From: Gemmatimonadaceae bacterium
Lineage (GTDB): Bacteria; Gemmatimonadota; Gemmatimonadetes; Gemmatimonadales; Gemmatimonadaceae
Assembly: GCA_036003045.1 (NCBI GenBank)
Contig: DASYSS010000057.1
Location: 124,001 to 188,000, forward strand
DNA length: 64,000 nucleotides
Reading direction: 5' to 3'
Shown here: positions 50,079 through 59,127 of the stretch, piece by piece
Numbering within the stretch: position 1 is the stretch's first letter
Layout of the letters: every line of letters begins with the position of its first letter
Notes under the pieces: generated by a model
The model's database searches: none
Told to the model about the DNA's origin: nothing
What the model saw: the letters and a program-made list of their open reading frames with translations, nothing else
Position numbers and translations under genes: made by a program

Positions 50079-50819
50079 TTACGCCGACGACGTCGCCGCA
50101 GCCCTTGGCGACGCCGGGATCAGTCCGTGACCGATGACGAGCCTCGGCAACACGCCGAGGTGTGAGATCAGGTGCGTGTGCGGGGCGTGTCGGAGTTGCG
50201 CCGCCGTGTGAGATCCGTTCATCAACCCCACGACGAGTCCACAGTCCGCGGCTGCGCCCATCTCGAGATCGATCGGGGTATCGCCGACCGCCGCGACCGC
50301 GTCGGTTCGCCGCACGCCGGTGAGCGACATCGCTCTCATGATGAAATCGGGAAAGGGGCGGCCGCGTCCCACTTCATCCACGGACACGGTGGCGTCGATC
50401 AAACCCGGGCTGCGCCATCGGAGACGCTCGAGCAAAGCGTCGAGAACCACTCTGCCGAACGGAGCGACGAGCGCGACGCGCACGCCGGCGTGCTTCATTC
50501 GGACGAGCGTTTCCTCGCAGTGCGGCGTCGGTTCCACGCCGGCGCCCCGCCGATATTGATCGGTGACGCGGTGGAGAAAGTCCGCGTGGATTTCGCTCAC
50601 CCGCTCGTCGGTCGCGCGGTCGGCACCGATGAACCTCTCGATGAGTCTTCGAATCGCGACTGTCTTGGGGACTCCAGCCATCTCGACCACCGCGTCGCGC
50701 GTCACCGGTACGTTGGCGGCGACGAGCGCGTTGCGCATGCAGTCGTTTCCAACTTCCGCCGGCCGGATCGTGGTTCCTTCCACGCCGAACACGACGAGAT
50801 CGATTCTCACGCTTGTCAT
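50079..50819 (-). CDS. HAD-superfamily phosphonatase-like protein lacking the nucleophile
   Basis: A 246-aa HAD protein (LRWRSPGLIDATVSVDEVGR, GRPFPDFIMRAMS, AAVGDTPIDLEMGAAA are all in place). Motif I reads VVFGVEGTT: the nucleophilic Asp is Gly (residue 12, codon GGC) and the +2 residue is Glu. A single A-to-G change from GAC would explain it. Unless another residue takes over, it cannot form the aspartyl-phosphate intermediate. GGAGGAAG precedes the ATG. It is convergent with the epoxide hydrolase (3-bp gap). Confidence 0.85.
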   Translation of the reverse strand: MTSVRIDLVVFGVEGTTIRPAEVGNDCMRNALVAANVPVTRDAVVEMAGVPKTVAIRRLIERFIGADRATDERVSEIHADFLHRVTDQYRRGAGVEPTPHCEETLVRMKHAGVRVALVAPFGRVVLDALLERLRWRSPGLIDATVSVDEVGRGRPFPDFIMRAMSLTGVRRTDAVAAVGDTPIDLEMGAAADCGLVVGLMNGSHTAAQLRHAPHTHLISHLGVLPRLVIGHGLIPASPRAAATSSA

Positions 50820-50944
50820 CGTCACTTCCTCCGCTGACAGAACGATGGCGGGCGAGTTTCCGCGACCTGTGTCGGCCGGGTCACGAGTTTGCCACACGAC
50901 GCAATTGGCGCCGCTGAGCTTGCATTTTCTTAGTGGGTCGCGCC

Positions 50945-53383
50945 TCACTCGATTCTCATCGCGATGACAGGATCCGCCCGCGACGCTTTCATCGCCGGCA
51001 CGACGGTCGCGAGCAGCGTCGCGAGGACGAGACTCACGCCCGCGAACAACCACGTCGACGCATCCACCGGGCTCACGCCGTACAGAATTGACCTCATGAA
51101 TCGCGTGAGTCCGAAGCTCGCTACCAACCCGAAAAGCGCCCCCAGACCGACCAGCTCCGCTCCATCGACGGTGACGAGCCGGACGAGTCGGGCGCGCGAG
51201 CTGCCAAGCGCCACTCGAATCCCCAACTCGCGAGTACGCTGCGCGACGGCGTAGCTCAGCACGCCGTACAGCCCGGCGACCGTCAGCACGAGCGCGACCG
51301 CCGCGAACGCGCCGAGCATCAGCATATAGAAACGCGTCCGCCCAAGGCTCTTGGCGACGATGTCCGGCATCGCGTTCACATTCGAGATCGCCGCCGTCGG
51401 ATCCGCCTCACGGATCGCGCGCCGCACGCCCGCGACGACGTCAGTCGGATTGCCGCGCGTGCGAATCATGATCGGGAATCCGCTCGCGCCCGGCTGCGCT
51501 TGCAGATACGTCCAATACATCTCGGGCGCCGGGTTGGCGACCGGACCCACATTGCGGATGTCACTCACCACGCCGACGATCGTCGCGAACGACGTGTCGG
51601 AGATGTAGAAGCGATGGCCAATCGGGTTCGCTCCTTTCAAGTCGCGCTTGACCAGCGCCTCGTTGACGACGACCACCGGCGCTGCCTTCGGACTGTCATC
51701 GTCGCCCGCGTTGAGCAGCCGGCCCGCGACGAGCCGTTGGCGCGTGACCGAGAAGAACTCGGGTGTCGCGGCGCGTTGTTCGACGAGGGGCATGCGAGTC
51801 GGGTCTTCCTTTCCTACCCCCTCGTAGCGGATGTTGCTGTTCCAGCCCCAGTTCTCGTAAGGCACCACGTTGATCGACGCCGCCGCTTCGACACCCGGCA
51901 ACTTGCGCACGGCGTCGAGCGCCGGCTCGAGGAATCGCCGCGTGGACGAATTGTTGGGATAGCGCGCGCTCGCGACGGTGACGTCGAGCTTGAGCACGTG
52001 CGCCGTCTCGAACCCCGGATCCTTGCCCAGCAGGCGCGCGAATGCCTTCAGAATCAACCCGGCGCCGATGAGCAGCACGAGCGAGAGCGCGATCTCGGCG
52101 ACGACCAGGGTCCGCAACGCGCGGTGATGCTCTCGTCCGGCTCCGCCTCCTCGGCCGCCGCGAAGCGCCTCGTGCGGATCGATCGTCGTCGTGCGCCACG
52201 CGGGCACCGCTCCGCACGCGAGACTCACTACGACCGCGATTCCCACGCCGAGCGCGATCACGCGCCAATCGACGCTCAGCCCACTGAGCTGCGGCATGCG
52301 CGCGGCCGCGAGTGCACCGATCGTCCGCACGCCCGCGACCGCAAGCGCGAGCCCGAGCGCCGTTCCCGAAATGCTGATGATCACACTCTCGGCCAACGCC
52401 GGTACCATGACGTGCCAGCGCGATGCGCCGAGGGCCGTGCGAACCGCGACTTCTCGCCGGCGCTGGACGCCTCGCGCGAGAAGCAGCGCCGCGACGTTGG
52501 TCGCGGCGATCAGCAGCACCATGCACACGGCACCGAAGAGAAGAAGTAGCGGCTGACGCACCGTCGCCGCGCTCTCCGCGGCGAGCGGGGCAACTCGCAC
52601 GTTGTCGCCCTTGAGGTCGGGGTATTCGTCCACGAGCCGCGCGAACAAACTCCTGAGCTCAGCCTCCGCGGACACCGTTGTCGCTCCGGGCGCGAGCCGG
52701 CCGAGCATGAGCAGCGAGTTGCTCCTCCGTTGGGCGAGTACGTTCGGCGTGAACCGAATCGGCGACCAGACGTCCGAGTGGAGCACGTTCGAGCCATGCG
52801 GGACGCGGAACTGCGGCGGCGTAATGCCGACGATCGTGGTCGGCGTGCCGTCGATGTCCACCGTGCGGCCGACGACGGACTGATCGGCGCGGAACTTCTC
52901 GCGCCAGAATTCGTCGCTGAGCATCGCCGTGATCGGCGCGTCGAGTCGGTCGTCAGCCGGGGTGATGAGCCGGCCGAACTCGGCCGTCACGCCGAGCATC
53001 GGAAACAGATTTCCGGTGACGTAGAGCTGCGACGCCTGTACGGTTTCCGAGCCGAGGTTCACGAACGCCGTTCCGAACCTGACGGCGGCAAGTAAATTGA
53101 CCGTTCGCGAATCGCGCGCGAGATCGGCGTAGTTGGCGGGAGACTGGGGCCACGTTCCGTTGGGCCCCGACTGCGGCGTGATCCGGTGAACGGCGACCAG
53201 CTGCCAGGGGTCGCGCACCGGGAGTGGTTGCAACAGCGCCCGACTGATCGCACTCGCCACCGCCGTCGCCCCACCAACGCCGAGCGCGACGCAGAGGACC
53301 GCGGCCACCGTCATCCCGGGAACGCGGGCGAGGCTGCGGATGGCGTTTCGAAGCTCACCGGAGAGTCTCACGTTGCCTCCCAT
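50945..53383 (-). CDS. ADOP-type MacB/FtsX permease (copy 3)
   Basis: An 812-aa orphan ABC permease. First transmembrane helix in VAAVLCVALGVGGATAVASA, MacB_PCD with DEFWREKFRADQSVVGR, FtsX block 1 (IAATNVAALLLARGVQRRREVAVRTALGASR in shortened form), a second periplasmic domain (EFFSVTRQRLVAGRLL), and FtsX block 2 (GVLSYAVAQRTRELGIRVALG). No adaptor helices at the N-terminus and no ATPase nearby. The start at 53383 follows the family; an ATG-less extension to 53461 is possible. Confidence 0.9.
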   Translation of the reverse strand: MGGNVRLSGELRNAIRSLARVPGMTVAAVLCVALGVGGATAVASAISRALLQPLPVRDPWQLVAVHRITPQSGPNGTWPQSPANYADLARDSRTVNLLAAVRFGTAFVNLGSETVQASQLYVTGNLFPMLGVTAEFGRLITPADDRLDAPITAMLSDEFWREKFRADQSVVGRTVDIDGTPTTIVGITPPQFRVPHGSNVLHSDVWSPIRFTPNVLAQRRSNSLLMLGRLAPGATTVSAEAELRSLFARLVDEYPDLKGDNVRVAPLAAESAATVRQPLLLLFGAVCMVLLIAATNVAALLLARGVQRRREVAVRTALGASRWHVMVPALAESVIISISGTALGLALAVAGVRTIGALAAARMPQLSGLSVDWRVIALGVGIAVVVSLACGAVPAWRTTTIDPHEALRGGRGGGAGREHHRALRTLVVAEIALSLVLLIGAGLILKAFARLLGKDPGFETAHVLKLDVTVASARYPNNSSTRRFLEPALDAVRKLPGVEAAASINVVPYENWGWNSNIRYEGVGKEDPTRMPLVEQRAATPEFFSVTRQRLVAGRLLNAGDDDSPKAAPVVVVNEALVKRDLKGANPIGHRFYISDTSFATIVGVVSDIRNVGPVANPAPEMYWTYLQAQPGASGFPIMIRTRGNPTDVVAGVRRAIREADPTAAISNVNAMPDIVAKSLGRTRFYMLMLGAFAAVALVLTVAGLYGVLSYAVAQRTRELGIRVALGSSRARLVRLVTVDGAELVGLGALFGLVASFGLTRFMRSILYGVSPVDASTWLFAGVSLVLATLLATVVPAMKASRADPVIAMRIE

Positions 53384-53528
53384 AGTGGGAGTATGGACAC
53401 CCGGCTGAGTTGATTGGTTGGGCGGGCGAATGTTAGGCCCGGCGGCAGCCAAGCGACCCATCGTCTACAGCCGGCGGCAAGTAAGAGGACGAGACTACCG
53501 CGAAGTGCGCGGAAGAGGGGCAAAGAGC

Positions 53529-53792
53529 TCACTCGAGCGGCTTCGCAAACTCCCAGTGGTGGCCGAATGGATCGGCCACTCGGCCCGTGCGCCAACCGTG
53601 TGCGTTGTGCATCGATGCCACCGCGTTTGCACCGCCCGCGACCGCGCGCCCGAATAGCTGATCGGGATCACCGACGACCACGATCCCAGCGTCTTCGAGC
53701 CGCTCCGACTCGACCGCACCAAACGCCGCCGTGTAGAAACGGAGAGCGGCACCCGCGTCGGGAACCGAGAGCCAAGGAGCGATGCTCGTCAA
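53529..53792 (-). CDS. Shortened VOC (glyoxalase-like) protein
   Basis: An 87-aa protein with both ends of a PhnB-like VOC domain: SIAPWLSVPDAGAALRFYTA at the start and MHNAHGWRTGRVADPFGHHW with WEFAKPLE at the end. The usual domain is 120-140 aa; the stretch between GAVESERLEDAG and IVVVGDPDQLFGRAV seems to lack about 40 residues, so the fold may be broken. It starts with TTG, which is consistent with a weakly or no longer expressed gene. Confidence 0.55.
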   Translation of the reverse strand: MTSIAPWLSVPDAGAALRFYTAAFGAVESERLEDAGIVVVGDPDQLFGRAVAGGANAVASMHNAHGWRTGRVADPFGHHWEFAKPLE

Positions 53793-53859
53793 CGACGTTG
53801 GGGTTTGCGCCTTCGAGTGCCGACATCGTCGTCACCGTTCCAGTAGATCACCCTGGCCG

Positions 53860-54162
53860 TCAATCGATTGGATAGCCGCACTCCGGGCACGTGCCTTCGA
53901 ACTCTTCCTGCCAGCCTCGCCCCGTCAGGAGCCGCCCCTCGCAGCGTGGACACCGCTGCAATTCGCCCATCATGATCGCGATGGCCTCGACGAAGAATAG
54001 AGCGACTCCGGCGACGGCGAACCAGCCCGTCCATCGCGACAGGTAGAAAGTTGCGACGAGCGTCGGCACGACGAGCGCTTTTCCCCAGCGCGCGACACGC
54101 TGCCGGCGTGCGATCGACTGAGTCACCCGCTTCGCGAGCCTGGACACCGAATGGTCAGGCAT
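53860..54162 (-). CDS. Membrane protein with C-terminal zinc ribbon
   Basis: A 100-aa protein with two hydrophobic segments (about 29-44 and 48-66) and a C-terminal zinc ribbon, CPRCEGRLL with CPECGYPID. It starts 12 bp after the gene at 54175-54639 and is probably co-transcribed with it. No named family. Confidence 0.72.
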   Translation of the reverse strand: MPDHSVSRLAKRVTQSIARRQRVARWGKALVVPTLVATFYLSRWTGWFAVAGVALFFVEAIAIMMGELQRCPRCEGRLLTGRGWQEEFEGTCPECGYPID

Positions 54163-54174
54163 ATTCCGCCGGAG

Positions 54175-54639
54175 TCATCCGAGCCCATCGTAGAAGCTCG
54201 CGCGTCCGCGCCGATGCAGCGCGGCATGCGTCACGAGCTCGACGCCGACGAAGCCCAAGCCGGCCCTCGGCCAGGTCAGCCATCCCATGGACAGGTGCGC
54301 GAAGATGAGTCCTGCCGTCAACCGGGCGCCCAGCGCCAGGACGACGCCGGCGACAAACCAGGTTGCTAATCGCGCGCCGCGTTGAACGAGCGGCGTCGGC
54401 GGAAGATTCGGCCGCAAGACATTCAGAAAGAAAACGTCGACCCAGTGTCCGCCGAACGCGGGCCACAGCATCAACACGGCCAGCCCTGGCCAATGGCGAA
54501 AACCACCTGCCCACAGAGCCGCGATGGCGGCCGCGACGGTGGCGATGCCGACCGTCCGCGTAAGCGTTACGCGAATTGGTTCGTGGAACACAGCGAAACG
54601 GCCCTGAGGCGTTTCTGTCGATCCGTTCGAGGAAGACAT
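54175..54639 (-). CDS. Hypothetical membrane protein
   Basis: A 154-aa protein with four hydrophobic segments (for example TVGIATVAAAIAALWAGG and WPGLAVLMLWPAFGGHW), ending with ALHRRGRASFYDGLG. Starts at 54639; an earlier TTG or GTG near 54657 is possible. First of a two-gene unit with the zinc-ribbon protein. Family not recognised. Confidence 0.6.
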   Translation of the reverse strand: MSSSNGSTETPQGRFAVFHEPIRVTLTRTVGIATVAAAIAALWAGGFRHWPGLAVLMLWPAFGGHWVDVFFLNVLRPNLPPTPLVQRGARLATWFVAGVVLALGARLTAGLIFAHLSMGWLTWPRAGLGFVGVELVTHAALHRRGRASFYDGLG

Positions 54640-54799
54640 GTCGACCGACACAAGCATTCGTTAGCGAAGCCGCACGGTTCGGACACCGCGACCGAGAACT
54701 TCGTGTTTCGGAATCGTGACCCGAATCCCCGTTGAATGGAAGAGTCACGAGCGATCCTGCGGGCCCACGATGTTCAACCCGCTTCAATCGGAGGAGTCA

Positions 54800-56008
54800 A
54801 TGTCGCACGTGAGATGGTCTGGCGCGATTGGCACGTTCGCCCTTCTCGCCAGCTTGGGCAGCAGTGACGCCGGTGCGCAGCAAATCAAGACCGTGTTCGT
54901 CATCGCGATGGAGAACCACAATTGGACGCAGCCGGCGAACCAATTCACCGGCACCATCCAACAGATCTTCCAGAACCCGGCTGCGCCGTTCATCAACAGT
55001 CTCGTCGACGGCTCGGCCTACGCCATGGTCAACGGGTCGCTCGTTCACATCAGTGAGCAGGTCGCCTACGCCACGAACTACCGCAGTGTTCTCGCCACGC
55101 CCGGCGGCAACAACCCCCACATCCACCCGTCAGAGCCCAACTATCTCTGGGCCGAGGCCGGCACCAACTTCGGCGTGTTGAACGACAACGATCCGTTCGA
55201 CGCCAAGGGGCCGACCAATCAGGACACGCCGCTGCACCTCACCGGCTTGCTCCAGGATGCCGGCAGAACGTGGCGGTCGTACCAGGAAGACGTCGACCTC
55301 CCGAAGGACGCCGCCGGCCATTTCATCAACATCCCGTTGCCCAGGGATCAGTGGACCGTTCCCCTCAAGAGCTTCAGCGGAAACTACGCCGCCGGCTACG
55401 CGAACGCGTTCGACGTGTCCTCTCAGCTGAACTATGCCGCGAAGCACAATCCGATGGTCTTTTTCACGAACACCAACGGCGGCAATGATCTCACTCCCTC
55501 GAACCCTCTATCACAGAACTACGCTCCGCTGCAACAGCTGTTCATGGACCTCGCCGCTGACCAAGTCGCGGAATACAACTGGATCACGCCAAACCAGTTC
55601 AACGACATGCACACCGCCCTCGCGGCGGGCTACAAGGGGCTCACCGGCGACCCGGCCAAGATCAAGCAGGGCGACGATTTCCTCGCGCAGATCGTTCCAG
55701 TGATCATGGCATCGAATGCCTACAAGCAGCACGGCGCGATCATCATCTGGTTCGACGAGTCCGAGGCGGACGCGACCGGCGACAATCCCGACGACCTGAC
55801 GCACACCATCGCCGAGATCGTCATCTCATCCCGCGCGCACGACAACGTCGAAGGCCTCCCGTACGCCAGCGACATCTTCTACACGCATTCGTCGGATCTC
55901 CGCACGATGCAGAACATCTTCCACGTCGGGCCGTACCTCGGGGATGCGGTTACGGCGCACGACCTGGCGGATCTGTTCAAGCCAGGGGTTGTTCCGAAGA
56001 AGCCGTAA
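54800..56008 (+). CDS. Secreted phosphoesterase (acid phosphatase/phospholipase C-like)
   Basis: A 402-aa exported protein of the phosphoesterase (alkaline-phosphatase superfamily) group. After a signal ending GAQQ comes VFVIAMENHNWTQP, the family's metal/nucleophile-region motif, then a large alpha/beta body with HIHPSEPNYLW, WRSYQEDVDLP, HNPMVFFTNTN and IIIWFDESEADATGDNPDD, and IVISSRAH. The start at 54800 has GGAGGAG 5 bp upstream. Probably hydrolyses a phosphomonoester or phospholipid outside the inner membrane. Confidence 0.85.
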   Translation: MSHVRWSGAIGTFALLASLGSSDAGAQQIKTVFVIAMENHNWTQPANQFTGTIQQIFQNPAAPFINSLVDGSAYAMVNGSLVHISEQVAYATNYRSVLATPGGNNPHIHPSEPNYLWAEAGTNFGVLNDNDPFDAKGPTNQDTPLHLTGLLQDAGRTWRSYQEDVDLPKDAAGHFINIPLPRDQWTVPLKSFSGNYAAGYANAFDVSSQLNYAAKHNPMVFFTNTNGGNDLTPSNPLSQNYAPLQQLFMDLAADQVAEYNWITPNQFNDMHTALAAGYKGLTGDPAKIKQGDDFLAQIVPVIMASNAYKQHGAIIIWFDESEADATGDNPDDLTHTIAEIVISSRAHDNVEGLPYASDIFYTHSSDLRTMQNIFHVGPYLGDAVTAHDLADLFKPGVVPKKP

Positions 56009-56024
56009 CTCCGTAGCGGCTCAA

Positions 56025-56052
56025 GCCTCAGGACTGAGGGCAGTCCTGAGGC
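56025..56052 (+). terminator. Hairpin after the phosphoesterase gene
   Basis: A perfect 12-bp stem (56025-56036 with 56041-56052) with the loop AGGG begins 16 bp after the stop codon of the phosphoesterase. A run of three T follows a few bases later. Probable terminator. Confidence 0.65.
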
Positions 56053-56167
56053 CTGGGTTTGGTCGCAGTGGCGAGTCAAGGCACGTGGAGTTCAACGCAG
56101 CTCTCGCCCTCACAACCTCGACGCTGTATGCTCGATGCTGGTCTCAGGCCTCAGTCGGGCCGCTCTA

Positions 56168-56434
56168 TTACAGCGTCGCCTGCAGCCTTCGGATCGGCGT
56201 GCCCTGCACGTCCGCCGGCAGCCCGAACAGCTGCACTGCGTCGAAACGCGCGATCAGCTCCGACTCCAGCTCCGTCAGATCCATTTGCCACGCCGGCGTC
56301 GCGACCCAGAGGTGGAGCGTGCCATCCTCGTCGAGCGCCGTCGGCCCGCTGGCCGCGCCGAGGTGTGGTCCGACGATCTTCTGCCAATCTCGCTTGAACA
56401 ACTCGAGCGTCACCGCGATTCGACTGTATGCCAT
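56168..56434 (-). CDS. Small DUF721 (DciA)-like protein
   Basis: An 88-aa protein. FKRDWQKIVGPHLGAASGPTAL, then GTLHLWVATPAWQMDLTELE and LIARF follow the core of the DUF721/DciA domain (W..iVG..., LxVxVxxxaWxxxL). It is shorter than usual DciA. DciA loads the replicative helicase; whether this protein does is uncertain. No clear ribosome binding site. Confidence 0.5.
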   Translation of the reverse strand: MAYSRIAVTLELFKRDWQKIVGPHLGAASGPTALDEDGTLHLWVATPAWQMDLTELESELIARFDAVQLFGLPADVQGTPIRRLQATL

Positions 56435-56739
56435 GCACGACCTGCCCTGATGATTCGTCTATTTACGCGCGCACACTGACCCCGAGCGCGCCAAGTTAAT
56501 CATCGCGGCACCGCGACCATGGCGCGACGCCAAGATTTTGCAGCGACGTGCGCAGATTGATACCGCGGCGTCGATGTGTCACAGATTGTTCCCGACGCGA
56601 ATCGCCTGCGAGTACGGCCCGATGCGGGGCACGCGGGGGCTGTCGACGACCTCGGATGGCAGGGCCACGGAGTCTCTCAGTTTGGCGTGGTTGGATGCAC
56701 TAACGAGAGACGCGAAATCGCCGCTAGACCGGCCGCCGG
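56435..56739. other. Intergenic region
   Basis: About 300 bp. A plus-strand frame at 56538-56777 is open but has no domain and overlaps the next gene's end. I see no promoter or repeat that I can support. Confidence 0.35.
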
Positions 56740-57159
56740 TTATCGAGCCGGCGCGCCCGAGCGGCTTCCTTGGGTGATCCGCGACAGCAGTGCTCCGACC
56801 GCACTCGCCTCAGTCGCGAAACTCGCAAGCACAACGATCCCGCCGTCGGATGGGCTCTCGAGAAGATTCACGAAGTCCGCCCGCGCATCTTCGCCGCTCG
56901 TATCGGCCAACGTGAGCCGCAGACGCGCCGCGAGAGCCAGAGCCCTCCGCCAGCGGCGTCTGTCGGCCGAAATGGGAGGAAGCATCGGCGCGACAGCGTC
57001 GAAGAGCCCCAGGTGAAGAAAGGCGTCGGTGGCTTCTCGGACCAAGGCCGCCACCGCATCGTACTCGGGCGAACGCTCCAATCGCGCGGCAACGAGGCGG
57101 CCGGCGGGCAAGTCCACGAGGCCCAATGACGCATTGCCCGTGCGCACGCTGAACAACAT
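56740..57159 (-). CDS. Hypothetical protein
   Basis: A 139-aa mainly helical protein with a beta-like N-terminal hairpin (MLFSVRTGNASLGLVDLPAG) and helical middle (VAALVREATDAFLHLGLFDA). GGAGAA lies 7 bp before the ATG at 57159. Family not recognised. Confidence 0.6.
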   Translation of the reverse strand: MLFSVRTGNASLGLVDLPAGRLVAARLERSPEYDAVAALVREATDAFLHLGLFDAVAPMLPPISADRRRWRRALALAARLRLTLADTSGEDARADFVNLLESPSDGGIVVLASFATEASAVGALLSRITQGSRSGAPAR

Positions 57160-57190
57160 GAGAGTTCTCCAAGTCCGCACGCCGTGACGG

Positions 57191-57225
57191 AAAGAAAAGA
57201 GCTCCGCCGAAAAACGGCGGAGCTC
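57191..57225 (-). terminator. Rho-independent terminator
   Basis: Minus-strand hairpin with an 11-bp perfect stem (57215-57225 with 57199-57209) around a loop of five bases, followed by TTTTCTTT (57198-57191). It fits intrinsic termination of the small membrane-protein gene at 57332, just before the next minus-strand gene begins at 57159. Confidence 0.85.
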
Positions 57226-57331
57226 GGGGAGCGCGATCGAATTGAGAGGCTGTCGGCCTACGTCGGCAGACTCACCTCATCTTAGTCGGCACGCGTACTC
57301 CATAGAAAGGGCCGGCCGTCGCCATCGGCGA

Positions 57332-57616
57332 CTACGAGGCGACATAGGCCACGCCCGCGCTCGCCGTCACGAGAAGCACGAGGACCAGCGGCAAAAACCA
57401 GATCGGCGCGTGCCCCGGGGCGAGAGTCCGTCCCTCGGCAAGTAGGCGCGCACGAGCCCGCCCGGCGAGTACGAGCGCGGCGATGAACGTGATCGCCGTA
57501 CTGAGTAGCACCGCGGCGAAGCAGACCAACAGGCGAGCGCCGAACCCGAATCCCGACGCGCGGGAAAGGAAGAGTCCGAGGGCGAAGAGCATCGCGGCGT
57601 ACACCGGATAGATCAT
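57332..57616 (-). CDS. Small hypothetical membrane protein
   Basis: A 94-aa protein with three hydrophobic segments (about 5-18, 27-49 and 71-90) separated by a basic loop (GRARARLLAEGRTLAPGH). The ATG at 57616 is preferred over upstream in-frame codons whose translation is Arg-rich. Family not recognised. A terminator follows at 57225-57191. Confidence 0.6.
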   Translation of the reverse strand: MIYPVYAAMLFALGLFLSRASGFGFGARLLVCFAAVLLSTAITFIAALVLAGRARARLLAEGRTLAPGHAPIWFLPLVLVLLVTASAGVAYVAS

Positions 57617-57852
57617 CGGCCCGCGTCGGCTGTAGATCTGCGTGAGGACGCCAACGCAGCTCTCACGACTCGCCATCCCGCTGCTGAAACCTCGATGCTG
57701 GTCTGACAGCCCTCTTCCACGACGCACCTGATCGCGAAGAACACAACACCTAAGCGTACTTCCGCGCCCTCCTCTCCGCAAAGATCCCCTCCGTTCGTTG
57801 ACGCCAAAGCAGTAGCAAGCCATCATCGATCCTCCCGCCCACAAGACCACCG

Positions 57853-58281
57853 GTGATAGAATACTCAACTCAGGTCCTCATCGACTCTCCTCCCGCTCGC
57901 GTCTGGGAGATTCTCACCGACGCCAGCCGATATGCCGACTGGAATCCGGAGGTCCTCGGAATCGAGGGCAGCTTTTCACCCGGCGCCCGGATCACCGCGC
58001 GCGTCCGCCTCGGCGATGGCGCCACGCGCCGCGTCCCGATGCGCGTCACCGAGCTCGCGGCGCCAACGCGGATGGTCTGGACCGGCGGCCTCCCCTTCGG
58101 GCTCTTCGTCGGCCGCCGCACCTATACCATCGTGCCCTCGCCCGGCGGAACGGAATTCCACATGCACCTTGTAATGAGTGGCCCGCTGTCGGGACTGATC
58201 GGTAAATCGGTCGGCGATCGACAACCCGAGATCGATTCCTTCGCCGCCGGCCTCAAGCGCCACGCCGAGCGTCGCGATTGA
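57853..58281 (+). CDS. SRPBCC-family protein
   Basis: A 142-aa START-like protein (STQVLIDSPPARVWEILTDA, then YADWNPEVLGIEG, MVWTGGLPFGLFVGRRTYTI) with the hallmark W-N-P turn. It starts with GTG at 57853. The stop codon overlaps the start of the downstream esterase gene, so the two are translationally coupled. The ligand is unknown. Confidence 0.85.
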   Translation: MIEYSTQVLIDSPPARVWEILTDASRYADWNPEVLGIEGSFSPGARITARVRLGDGATRRVPMRVTELAAPTRMVWTGGLPFGLFVGRRTYTIVPSPGGTEFHMHLVMSGPLSGLIGKSVGDRQPEIDSFAAGLKRHAERRD

Positions 58282-59117
58282 AACGATCGCTACGCGTCGT
58301 CGCCGCATTCGCATTCCTCGGCTGCGCATCGCAGTCGCACGTCGGTGGCGCGGGAGCGTCAAACGCGTCCGCATCGCTCCCGGATTCCGGCGCGTTCGTG
58401 ATCGCCGGCGATCCGCGCGACGCATCCGGTTCACCATGGTCCTTTCGCGGCTCCGTCGACGGCGTTCGGTACGACTTGACGGGAGTCATTCTCGTTCCGG
58501 CCGGCCCTGGTCCTTTTCCGGCGGTTGTTCTGAGCCACGGATCCGGCGGCAACGCGCGATTCATCGCGAGCCAGGTCGGCCGGACGATGGTCACGTGGGG
58601 CTTCGTCTGCATCGCCGTCGATTACACACATGCGGTCGACGTTCCGTTCGGCGCGCCCGGCAGGCCGTCCGAGACCGGCGCGTCGCGCGCCAACGTCTTG
58701 CGCGCGCACATGACCAGGGAACTGCTGCGTCGCCTTCCCTACGTCGACAACAGTCGCGTCGCGGCGCATGGTCACAGCCTCGGCGCCTACCTGCAAGTCG
58801 CTTGGCTCGCCGAGTATCGTGGCGACGTTCAGGTGGCCTCACATACCGGCGGCGGCGTTCGTCCTCCACAGTCCCGCATCGCGCCGGCACCGACCGTCGA
58901 CGAAGCCGCCCGGATCACCGTGCCGTACCAACTGCACCACGGATCGGCCGACGAAACCGTTCCCCTCACCTGGGACGAGCGTCTCGCGAGCGTCCTTCGC
59001 GATCACGGCGTGGAGAACGCCCTTTACGTATACGACGGCGGCCACTTGGCTCCCCGTTCGAATCCACTGATGTTCGACCGCGTTCGTGCATGGTACGCCC
59101 TGCACGGCGTGCGATGA
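58278..59117 (+). CDS. Lipoprotein alpha/beta hydrolase (dienelactone-hydrolase/chlorophyllase-like)
   Basis: A 279-aa lipoprotein: signal ending FLGC (C16), then an alpha/beta-hydrolase fold with oxyanion LSHGSGG, nucleophile S167 in AHGHSLGAYL, the Asp in GSADETVP and the final His in GGHLAPRSNP. It begins with TTG, overlapping the stop of the SRPBCC gene (ATTGA). Predicted to be anchored to a membrane, facing the periplasm. The substrate is an ester of unknown kind. Confidence 0.82.
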   Translation: MKRSLRVVAAFAFLGCASQSHVGGAGASNASASLPDSGAFVIAGDPRDASGSPWSFRGSVDGVRYDLTGVILVPAGPGPFPAVVLSHGSGGNARFIASQVGRTMVTWGFVCIAVDYTHAVDVPFGAPGRPSETGASRANVLRAHMTRELLRRLPYVDNSRVAAHGHSLGAYLQVAWLAEYRGDVQVASHTGGGVRPPQSRIAPAPTVDEAARITVPYQLHHGSADETVPLTWDERLASVLRDHGVENALYVYDGGHLAPRSNPLMFDRVRAWYALHGVR

Positions 59118-59127
59118 GGCGAACGGT

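Noticed and set aside
56538-56777. Plus-strand gene in the 56.5-56.8 kb gap
   Set aside because: No domain or ribosome binding site, poor composition, and it runs into the end of a better-supported minus-strand gene.
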